The notes beneath the pieces were generated by a model. That model saw only the letters and a list, made by a program, of their open reading frames with translations. It was not told the DNA's origin and did not search any database. A stretch of DNA of 5,717 nucleotides, from positions 1 to 5,717 of the forward strand of contig JALOAD010000101.1 in NCBI GenBank assembly GCA_023228995.1, written 5' to 3'. Each line of letters opens with the position of its first letter. Position 1 is the stretch's first letter. Positions 1 to 5,717 of this stretch are shown in pieces. The DNA is from Candidatus Muiribacterium halophilum. GTDB taxonomy: Bacteria > Muiribacteriota > Muiribacteriia > Muiribacteriales > Muiribacteriaceae. Both the position numbers and the translations under genes were made by a program.

Positions 1-36
1 AGTTTTTTATCTAAAATTGACCCATAAAGCGGTAAA

Positions 37-141
37 ATGATTAAAAGTTTAAAAGATCTGCTTGATAAGTTTAGTAGGTTTACAAATTCACTAGTTTATG
101 ATGGTGGAATTTGCAAGCGGCTCTTAACAATAAATTTATAA
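37..141 (+). other. Doubtful 34-codon ORF in the leader
   Basis: An ATG at 37 opens a 34-codon frame ending in TAA at 139-141. The predicted peptide begins MIKSLKDLLDKF and ends ICKRLLTINL, with a mildly basic, amphipathic N-terminal half. No convincing Shine-Dalgarno sequence precedes the ATG (only GCGGT nearby). The frame runs through the inverted-repeat arm at 108-137 and stops inside the TATAAT box proposed for the helicase operon. It could be a leader peptide, a remnant of an older gene, or chance. I do not recognise the peptide and think chance or remnant is more likely than a working gene. Confidence 0.15.
108..137 (+). repeat. Left arm of operon-flanking inverted repeat
   Basis: This stretch is an imperfect inverted copy of 5579-5608. 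The best part is tgcaagcggctc (112-123) against gagccacttgca (5593-5604), with 11 of 12 positions matching. A flanking AAT and an ATAAATTT block at the same offset also match, giving about 22 of 30 by hand alignment. The arm lies between the -35 zone and the -10 box of the proposed operon promoter. The GC-rich core stands out in this AT-rich sequence. It may be an element end, a regulator site or coincidence. No transposase or target-site duplication is visible. Confidence 0.4.
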
Positions 142-142
142 T
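111..142 (+). promoter_or_regulatory. Probable promoter of the three-gene operon
   Basis: A perfect TATAAT -10 hexamer sits at 137-142, about 40 nt upstream of the chosen start of the helicase gene. The closest -35 candidate is TTGCAA at 111-116, which matches TTGACA at four of six positions but leaves a 20-nt spacer, longer than the usual 17. The -10 box is therefore the main evidence. Transcription would start near 149, giving a 5' leader of about 35 nt. The inverted-repeat arm at 108-137 covers the spacer, so a protein bound there could control the operon. Confidence 0.5.
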
Positions 143-173
143 TAAAAAATAGATTATTGCTAATTTATCAACT

Positions 174-179
174 AGGAAG
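174..179 (+). promoter_or_regulatory. Ribosome binding site deciding the helicase start
   Basis: AGGAAG at 174-179 lies a few bases upstream of ATG 184, a normal Shine-Dalgarno distance. An in-frame TTG at 157 would add nine residues (MLIYQLGSI) but has no such site in front of it. ATG 184 is therefore preferred. Confidence 0.8.
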
Positions 180-183
180 TATC

Positions 184-3100
184 ATGTCTTATTCAGAAGA
201 AAAATTAGATTTAGTTTCAGAAGAAAGTTTAGTATTCAAAAAGCCTTTATATTACAAGAATGAAAAAGTTAGCTGTGGTAATATCTCTCAATTAGCTTTA
301 AAATCAGGTACTTGGACTTTTTCTGTAACTAGTCACAAAGATTCAGTTTATAAACTTGTTAATAAATCAGGTGTTTCTTTTTTGGCAGAATTGAAAAAAA
401 CTACAACTTCAGGAACTTATGAAATAAAAGGTTGTGTAGAAAATATTAATGTTACAAATCCACCTTATCAAGGTTTAAATATTAATGGAGTTGGAGAAAC
501 AGGTAATGGATTAAGAAATGCCCAATTAGGTGCAATTCATTCTTTAATGGCTCATTGGTCATTATCTAAAGAAGTTGCTACAATAGTTTTACCAACAGGA
601 ACAGGTAAAACAGAAACTATGTTAGTAGCTACTCTTGCAGACAAAGCAGAAAGAACTCTAGTTATAGTTCCTTCAATAGAATTAAAAAATCAAATAGCTG
701 ATAAATATGCTACTTGGGGAATACTGAAAGAAATTGGTATTATTCCAAATGAAACATTAAATCCTTCCGTATTAATTTTAAATAAAACATTAGAAAGTGA
801 TGAAAATATTAAAGATATTGAATCTGCTGATATTATTATTTCAACCCCTGCTTTTTTTGCACGTGCAACATCTGAAATTCAATTAAAAATAAAAAATTTA
901 TTCTCTCATGTTTTCTTTGATGAAGCACATCATGTTAAGGCTAATGAATGGAGTTATATTAAACAATTATTTAAAGATTCAAAAATTGTTCAATTTACAG
1001 CTACTCCATATAGAAATGATAAAAAACCTATTGAAGGAAAAATAGTTTATAACTATCCTTTAACAAAAGCATTAGAAGATGAATGTTTTTCTAAAATATC
1101 TTTGGTTACAGTAAATGAACGTCATCCTAGAAAAAAAGATAAAGCAATAGCTGATGCTGCTATGCAAAGATTATTAGATGACAGAGAAAAAGGGTTTACT
1201 AGACATCGTATGATGGTTCGTACAGATGAACGTTCTCATGCAGAAATACTACTCAAAGATTATCAAGAATGGTTTCCAAATGAAAGAATAATACTTATTC
1301 ATTCGGGAACTAAAAGTAAGAAGACTATTATTGATAATATAAAAAATGGTGAATATGATATTATAATTGCTGTAGATATGCTAAAAGAGGGATTTGATTA
1401 TCCTGATTTTAAAATTGCAGCGGTTCATGGTATGCACAAGTCATTAGCTGTATTGTTACAATTTATTGGTAGATTTACACGTACACAAGAAGGTTTAGGT
1501 GATGCTTCTTTTATAGTTAATTACGCTGATGAAAACATATCTTTAGAACTTGAAAATTTATTTCAAGATGGCTCAGGATGGGAAAAGGTAATAAGTGAAA
1601 TAGCAGATGCAAAAAAACAACAAGCAGAATCATTACTAACATTTTTACAAGGTTGTGAGCCTTATTCAGGTTTCGATTCACCAGATATAGAACTAAATCC
1701 CAAATTAGTTTATCCTGCTTTGAGTTGTGTTTGTTTTAAATCAGAAAAACCTAATTGGGATAATTTTAAAGATGCATTTAATTTAAATATCCATGCATTA
1801 TCTCAACCTTATTTTAATACTAATGAAAATGTCTTTTATTTTACTATGCAAAAAAGAGAAAAAGTTAAGTGGGTTAGAACGACAAGATTAAAAGATCAAA
1901 CTTGGGCTTTAATAGCAATGCATTATGATGAATCATCTAAACTTTTATTCATAGGATGTAGCGATAAAAGGTTTGATATTGATTTACTTGCAGAAAAAGT
2001 TTCAGAAAATACAAGTGAAAGAATTACAGGAGATGATGTTTTTCGTTCTTTTGATTCAATTAAACGTCTTAGCTTAGTTCATGCAGGAATATTTAAACCT
2101 GCAAATCATCTACATCGTTATTCACGTTTAAGTGGAGCAGATGTAACAGATGAACTAACAAGATGGAAAGAAGGAAATAAGGTTAAAAAATCAGATTTTG
2201 TTGGAGTTGGATTTCGTGATGGTTTCCCAGTTAGTGTGGGTGCTTCGGTTAAAGGTAAAATTTGGAGTCCAGCACGAGTAGGAGATTTAAAAGAGTGGAA
2301 AGAATGGTGTAAAAAAATAGGAAAGTTAGTTACAAATAAAGAGATTGATACAGACCAATTATTAGAAGATTCAGCTAAAAAAATACAACTTGAAGAATAT
2401 CCTAAAGACATTAACATATTAGCTACTGATTGGTCAGAAGAACTATATGATAGAATACATAAATTAACTTTTGAAATACCAAGTAGAGATTCTTTTATGC
2501 TTTCTGAGGGAACAATAAAATGTAATAATATTGATGGAATTAAAGCAGAATTTATATTAAATATTTTTGATGAATCTATATCTTTTTCAATTATCCTAGG
2601 TGGAGAAAACGGACATAGTATTATAGGTTTAGATAATAGTAAAATTACAGTGGAAGGATTAAAATCTAATCCTATTCCTTTAAAACAATTTTTTCAAGAA
2701 AACCCACCAACAATGTTTTTACTAAATGGTTGTACTATAGCAGGTTCAATTCATACAGACTATAGTGAATCAGGTATTTTGACAATCCCTAATGAACAAA
2801 TGAAAACTCTTGATTGGAAAGATGTTGATTATAAAATTGAATCACTATACAAAGGTAAAGATACAAGAGAAAATTCTATTCAAGAATATATGATGAAAAA
2901 ATTAATTAATAGAGGGGCAAATATAGTATTTAATGATGATAATTCAGGTGAATCTGCTGATATTGTAGGAATCTTTAAAGAAGATGAATTAATACGTTTT
3001 GAGATGATACATTGTAAATACTCAAAAGAAAAGTCAGGTGCAAGATTATCAGATTTATATGAAGTTTGTGGTCAAGCAGTAGTTTCTTTACGTTATAAAT

Positions 3101-3369
3101 GGAAACCTGAGGAATTATTAAAACATTTAGAGAGAAGAAATGCTACAGGGGTATTAGCAGGTAAAAGATTTTATCATGGAGATACTTCTGATATTTCTGA
3201 AATAAAAAAAGCACTTAAATATTGTAATGTAGAATTTGAATTTGCTATAGCTCAGCCTGGGGTTGAAAAATCAAGTCTAAATCAAGAAATGAAAGACTTC
3301 CTAGGTTCAATATATTCAACTGTTATTGAAATGACAGAAACTAAGTTACGGTGCTATTTTAATAAATAA
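184..3369 (+). CDS. DEAH-type SF2 helicase with C-terminal PD-(D/E)XK-like nuclease region
   Basis: This 1061-residue protein is an ATP-driven nucleic-acid helicase or translocase of the ResIII/DEAD superfamily 2 class. Numbering from ATG 184, the visible motifs are Walker A PTGTGKTE (137-144), motif Ia TLVIVPS (about 158-164), motif II DEAH (246-249), motif III TAT (272-274), IHSGT (372-376), motif V DMLKEGFD (398-405) and motif VI QFIGRFTR (426-433). Residues 1-110 form an uncharacterised N-terminal region. Residues 450-890 are a long region without a fold I can name; it contains a glycine/tryptophan-rich block at about 673-711. Near the C-terminus, SADIVGI (D926), then EMIHCK (E940, H943, K945), then GARLSDLYEVCGQA (952-965) resembles a PD-(D/E)XK nuclease core with HCK in place of ExK. 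No signal peptide or membrane segment is seen, so it is probably cytoplasmic. Helicase assignment is firm; the nuclease call is likely but atypical. It heads the operon, 12 nt before gene B. A role in phage defence is inferred from architecture and neighbours. Confidence 0.93.
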   Translation: MSYSEEKLDLVSEESLVFKKPLYYKNEKVSCGNISQLALKSGTWTFSVTSHKDSVYKLVNKSGVSFLAELKKTTTSGTYEIKGCVENINVTNPPYQGLNINGVGETGNGLRNAQLGAIHSLMAHWSLSKEVATIVLPTGTGKTETMLVATLADKAERTLVIVPSIELKNQIADKYATWGILKEIGIIPNETLNPSVLILNKTLESDENIKDIESADIIISTPAFFARATSEIQLKIKNLFSHVFFDEAHHVKANEWSYIKQLFKDSKIVQFTATPYRNDKKPIEGKIVYNYPLTKALEDECFSKISLVTVNERHPRKKDKAIADAAMQRLLDDREKGFTRHRMMVRTDERSHAEILLKDYQEWFPNERIILIHSGTKSKKTIIDNIKNGEYDIIIAVDMLKEGFDYPDFKIAAVHGMHKSLAVLLQFIGRFTRTQEGLGDASFIVNYADENISLELENLFQDGSGWEKVISEIADAKKQQAESLLTFLQGCEPYSGFDSPDIELNPKLVYPALSCVCFKSEKPNWDNFKDAFNLNIHALSQPYFNTNENVFYFTMQKREKVKWVRTTRLKDQTWALIAMHYDESSKLLFIGCSDKRFDIDLLAEKVSENTSERITGDDVFRSFDSIKRLSLVHAGIFKPANHLHRYSRLSGADVTDELTRWKEGNKVKKSDFVGVGFRDGFPVSVGASVKGKIWSPARVGDLKEWKEWCKKIGKLVTNKEIDTDQLLEDSAKKIQLEEYPKDINILATDWSEELYDRIHKLTFEIPSRDSFMLSEGTIKCNNIDGIKAEFILNIFDESISFSIILGGENGHSIIGLDNSKITVEGLKSNPIPLKQFFQENPPTMFLLNGCTIAGSIHTDYSESGILTIPNEQMKTLDWKDVDYKIESLYKGKDTRENSIQEYMMKKLINRGANIVFNDDNSGESADIVGIFKEDELIRFEMIHCKYSKEKSGARLSDLYEVCGQAVVSLRYKWKPEELLKHLERRNATGVLAGKRFYHGDTSDISEIKKALKYCNVEFEFAIAQPGVEKSSLNQEMKDFLGSIYSTVIEMTETKLRCYFNK

Positions 3370-3381
3370 GAGAATGCTAAA

Positions 3382-4842
3382 ATGTTTCAATTTTTACCTG
3401 AATTAAATTATCTTTTAGAAGATTTAGAAAATGTTATTAAACAAGGTACACTATGTAAAGATATTGAAGCTGTTTATGAAAAAAATATTAGTAAGTATCC
3501 TAAACTTGAAAGATATAGTATTGTAATAGGAACTAATGATAATAGTAAACAATATTTTAATATCGATATTATTAACCTTTTACACAAGAATGAATTTTCA
3601 GATGGTAAATTAAAAATTACAACTAATCATCAATGGCTAGATTTTTCTAACATTATTTATTTATCAAAAAATAAAAGATACACTCCTCCTGTATTGGATC
3701 CATCCGTAGCAATTGATACAAACTCAATGAATTTTATTGATAGATTTTATAGAACTTCTCAAATTAATGATTTCTTAAGATTAAAAATAGAATTTAATAT
3801 TGATATGAATTTTTTACCTTATATGCTTGAGGATTATCTAAACCCATATAAAAATCAATATATAAAAAAATATAAAGATAATACTTTTAACTATGAGAAA
3901 GAAAAAGAAATAAGAGAAAGAAAAATTAAACATTTTGAAATAGTTAACAATATTGATAAAAAGTATTTCAAAGAAACTGGACAAATTAGGTTTGATAAAG
4001 AATTATTAATAGCAAATGGTTATGATTCATTTGAGGAATATTTTGAGCATAAGATTTTTTATTTCAACAATTTTTTTAATAAAAAAGATGCGGAGGTTAT
4101 AAAACTTCCTAAAAATACCATTTTCTACGATTCTATTAAAAGGCAAGAAATTAACTTTATATTAAATAAGTTTGATTTATTATATGGGTATGTCTTACAA
4201 ATCATTATTGAGAAATTTAAAGGTAAAGATACTTCTATAGAAGATAAAATACATAATATACTTAAAAATATGTTCTTAAATGGTCAGCAATTTACACAAG
4301 TCTTATATTTTGCATATACTTATTTTACAAAAGAAGTTGAACTTAATATTAATAAATTTTTCAACTTCGACATATCTTGGAATTATGATAAAATTGTTGA
4401 GAAAGCATATAATATTACATGGGATATATATTTATATTCCTTAACACAAGATTTTTTAACTCAGCCCATGAGAACAATTAATGGAAAACCATTCAGAGCT
4501 GATATTGGCATGCCTATATTTTTAACTGAAGATAATAAATTTTTTAGTTCTTATATAAAAAATCATTCAGTACAGATTACTATTATTGATGAAAAGTCAC
4601 AAGGAAGATCATATAATTCTATTAGTAATACAACATATCAAGATAAAGAATTTAATATTTATTTACAAACATTTAGAGACAAATATCCAAATATTGAAAT
4701 ATTAAAAAGTAAAAGATTTAAAATGTTTAAAAGTTATAATCATGTTTATTCTATTTATAGGCTTTTTAAAGAGAAAATGCAAAATGAGTTAAAAAACTAT
4801 TTAAATAATTTTCAAAAAAAGCAAAAAAAGAAGGAAGTTTAA
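3382..4842 (+). CDS. Uncharacterised 486-aa protein with PIN-like nuclease motifs
   Basis: I do not recognise this protein by overall similarity. Its spaced acidic motifs follow the order of a PIN ribonuclease: PSVAIDTN (D112) as the first strand; MNFLPYMLEDYL (E150) about 38 residues later; TWDIYLYSL (D348); and IGMPIFLTEDNKF (D384), which is close to the common closing motif of PIN domains, LLTxDxxF. About 200 mostly charged and aromatic residues separate E150 from D348, far more than in a typical 130-residue PIN protein, so the domain would be split by an insertion. Residues 1-100 form a separate N-terminal region. Residues about 155-185 are strongly charged, and the C-terminus is a lysine-rich tail. 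The ATG at 3382 follows the helicase stop by 12 nt with only a weak purine stretch (AAGAGA) upstream, suggesting translational coupling. By eye the gene is more AT-rich than the helicase gene. The PIN reading is an inference from motifs; other folds are possible. Confidence 0.85.
   Translation: MFQFLPELNYLLEDLENVIKQGTLCKDIEAVYEKNISKYPKLERYSIVIGTNDNSKQYFNIDIINLLHKNEFSDGKLKITTNHQWLDFSNIIYLSKNKRYTPPVLDPSVAIDTNSMNFIDRFYRTSQINDFLRLKIEFNIDMNFLPYMLEDYLNPYKNQYIKKYKDNTFNYEKEKEIRERKIKHFEIVNNIDKKYFKETGQIRFDKELLIANGYDSFEEYFEHKIFYFNNFFNKKDAEVIKLPKNTIFYDSIKRQEINFILNKFDLLYGYVLQIIIEKFKGKDTSIEDKIHNILKNMFLNGQQFTQVLYFAYTYFTKEVELNINKFFNFDISWNYDKIVEKAYNITWDIYLYSLTQDFLTQPMRTINGKPFRADIGMPIFLTEDNKFFSSYIKNHSVQITIIDEKSQGRSYNSISNTTYQDKEFNIYLQTFRDKYPNIEILKSKRFKMFKSYNHVYSIYRLFKEKMQNELKNYLNNFQKKQKKKEV
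4815..4830 (+). promoter_or_regulatory. Tandem A_AAA_AAG slippery heptamers (possible -1 frameshift site)
   Basis: In the frame of gene B, CAA AAA AAG occurs twice in a row at 4813-4821 and 4822-4830, giving A_AAA_AAG at 4815-4821 and 4824-4830. This is the heptamer used for -1 frameshifting in E. coli dnaX. Gene C lies in the -1 frame of gene B. A slip at either heptamer reads on through 4830-4841 without a stop into ATG 4842, making a fusion of about 743 residues. No strong downstream hairpin is obvious. The A-runs could also be an ordinary lysine-rich tail in an AT-rich gene. Confidence 0.35.
4831..4837 (+). promoter_or_regulatory. Ribosome binding site of gene C inside the end of gene B
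   Basis: AAGGAAG lies inside the last codons of gene B, with AGGA ending six bases before ATG 4842. This is the strongest Shine-Dalgarno sequence in the window. It supports independent or coupled initiation of gene C at the TAATG junction, where the stop of B and the start of C share one base. Confidence 0.8.
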
Positions 4843-5612
4843 TGGCAGCTATTACATATACTTATCAGTTATCAAATGGAAAGGGTTTAGAGAAAATCCT
4901 TTATTTCAGTGGTTTAGGTTATAACTTAAGTGTTCATCCTGCATTATATGGTGATCCAATATTAACTTCTCAAGCTTTTTATTATTTAAAAGACCTTGAT
5001 GCAGTCGCAAGTTTAAGAATTGAATATCCAAATCCACAACTGAATGAAAATCAAATCGAATATTTAATTGATAACTATTTATTTGAATATAGCACTACTG
5101 CAATTGATTCAAAACTAACTTCAAAAGTTATGGATTACTCTTTTTGGAGAAACAATATACATCAAATTTACCATAATTACGATAACCAAAATACAGGTGC
5201 TTTAATTATAGATGCATTAAATGATGAAAGTGTTATCTCTATTGAACCAATAGATGACATTGATAAAGACTTAGATTTAACATCAGACTGGGCTATATCA
5301 AATCATTTTACAGAACCAGTTATAGATGAATATTTAACAAAAATGCATAAACTTTTAAATAAAAAAGTTATGTTAAAAATGCTACCTACTGAAGAAAGAG
5401 ATGGTTACTTTGGGAAAAAGAGAATTTTTGACATAGATGAATGCTTAATAGATTTATATCAAGCTAAAGAATTAGATAGAATAAGCTATATTGATGGAAC
5501 TCAAGATGAATTTACTCTTAATAATTCATTTAATCCTGAATATAATGTCTCTTTACCAATCACAAAAATTAATTGTCAAAATTTATATAATCGAGCCACT
5601 TGCAGATTATAA
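4842..5612 (+). CDS. Hypothetical 256-aa protein, third gene of the operon
   Basis: I do not recognise this protein and assign no function. It looks soluble, with no signal peptide or long hydrophobic segment. It is rich in aspartate, glutamate, tyrosine and asparagine. A very acidic stretch at about residues 136-149 (PIDDIDKDLDLTSDW) divides an N-terminal half, with a conserved-looking GLGYNLSVHPALYGDP segment at about 25-39, from a C-terminal half containing ERDGYFGKKRIFDIDE (about 185-200). No nuclease, ATPase, helix-turn-helix or HEPN signature was found. The start is firm: ATG overlaps the stop of gene B by one base, with a strong ribosome binding site. Such overlap usually marks partners made in fixed ratio, so it may bind or restrain the PIN-like protein, or act as an adaptor to the helicase. 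Its last codons (RATCRL) fall inside the right arm of the flanking inverted repeat, so the native C-terminus may have been altered if that repeat is an element boundary. Confidence 0.8.
   Translation: MAAITYTYQLSNGKGLEKILYFSGLGYNLSVHPALYGDPILTSQAFYYLKDLDAVASLRIEYPNPQLNENQIEYLIDNYLFEYSTTAIDSKLTSKVMDYSFWRNNIHQIYHNYDNQNTGALIIDALNDESVISIEPIDDIDKDLDLTSDWAISNHFTEPVIDEYLTKMHKLLNKKVMLKMLPTEERDGYFGKKRIFDIDECLIDLYQAKELDRISYIDGTQDEFTLNNSFNPEYNVSLPITKINCQNLYNRATCRL
5579..5608 (-). repeat. Right arm of operon-flanking inverted repeat
   Basis: This is the partner of 108-137, in inverted orientation, covering the last eleven or so codons of gene C. The core gagccacttgcagatt (5593-5608) matches the reverse complement of the left arm at 14 of 16 positions. 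The AAATTTAT block at 5579-5586 extends the match after six unmatched bases. Read on the minus strand in gene C's codon phase, the left arm would encode RAACKF where gene C ends RATCRL. Confidence 0.4.
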
Positions 5613-5624
5613 AAAACAACCCGT

Positions 5625-5686
5625 AATTTAAGCTGATTTAAATTTTAAAAAGTTGAATCAAACTTCAGATAAGTTATAATTTTTTA
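5625..5686 (+). terminator. Weak terminator candidates after gene C
   Basis: Two AT-rich hairpins follow the operon. AATTTAA (5625-5631) pairs with TTAAATT (5638-5644) around a six-base loop. AACTT (5661-5665) pairs with AAGTT (5671-5675) around a five-base loop and is followed shortly by a run of six T at 5680-5685. Neither stem is GC-rich, so intrinsic termination would be inefficient at best. Confidence 0.25.
5653..5680 (+). promoter_or_regulatory. Possible promoter for a downstream gene
   Basis: TTGAAT (5653-5658) and TATAAT (5675-5680) are separated by 16 nt, close to a sigma-70 promoter: four of six matches at -35 and a perfect -10. It would fire rightward out of the window. It overlaps the second weak hairpin, so the two readings compete. 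The -35 box lies inside GTTGAATC (5652-5659), which recurs inverted at 5710-5717. Confidence 0.4.
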
Positions 5687-5717
5687 CTACAAAAATTTAA
5701 CAGAAGAGCGATTCAAC

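Noticed and set aside
157-183. TTG start adding nine residues to the helicase
   Set aside because: No ribosome binding site precedes TTG 157, while ATG 184 has AGGAAG at the right distance.
1-183. tRNA gene, CRISPR repeats or riboswitch in the leader
   Set aside because: No T-arm word, cloverleaf pairing, repeated units or strong hairpins were found. Apart from the promoter, the repeat arm and a doubtful short ORF, nothing else is supported.
2118-2417. 99-codon minus-strand open frame inside the helicase gene
   Set aside because: It lies wholly antisense to a well-supported coding region and has a low-complexity serine/leucine-rich translation with no recognisable motif. It is best explained as a shadow of the helicase frame.
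4842-5612. Gene C as the HamA nuclease of a Hachiman system or as a HEPN ribonuclease
   Set aside because: A helicase next to a protein of about 250 aa suggested Hachiman, but I see no recognisable HamA signature and the order is interrupted by gene B. The nearest HEPN-like stretch (RNNIHQIYH, about 103-111) has the wrong arginine-histidine spacing.
5652-5717. Integron attC site, from GTTRRRY-like and RYYYAAC-like words near the right end
   Set aside because: The words are in the order GTTRRRY then RYYYAAC, opposite to an attC site. The inner paired arms are missing, and such short degenerate words are common in AT-rich DNA.

Overview
The window is very AT-rich, with leucine mostly as TTA, lysine as AAA and Shine-Dalgarno sites of the AGGA type. 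It reads like accessory DNA from a low-GC bacterium. Base composition and promoter style (clear TATAAT boxes, weak -35 boxes) suggest Campylobacterota, perhaps an Arcobacter relative. That is an impression only, because there is no housekeeping gene to confirm it.

Layout: a 183-nt leader (1-183) carries a TATAAT box and a good ribosome binding site. Three tightly packed plus-strand genes follow. Gene A (184-3369, 1061 aa) is a superfamily 2 DEAH-type helicase with a PD-(D/E)XK-like nuclease signature near its C-terminus. Gene B (3382-4842, 486 aa) matches no family I can name from overall sequence, but it carries spaced acidic motifs resembling a PIN-type ribonuclease fold split by a long insertion. 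Gene C (4842-5612, 256 aa) is unrecognised. The A-B gap is 12 nt, and B and C overlap by one base (TAATG), so all three are probably one transcript. A 105-nt tail (5613-5717) holds weak hairpins and a possible promoter for whatever lies to the right.

How they may work together: a large helicase with a nuclease-like end, a second putative nuclease and a small co-translated partner form the kind of compact operon found in bacterial anti-phage defence islands. A reasonable model is that the helicase senses or processes foreign nucleic acid and licenses the PIN-like protein as effector, with gene C as regulator, adaptor or immunity partner. I could not match the trio to a named defence system. 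The model is inference from domain content and gene order.

Features that stand out are: two tandem A_AAA_AAG slippery heptamers at the end of gene B, which would fuse B to C by -1 frameshifting without meeting a stop; an imperfect inverted repeat of about 30 nt that brackets the operon almost exactly; and the cryptic PIN-like motifs in gene B.
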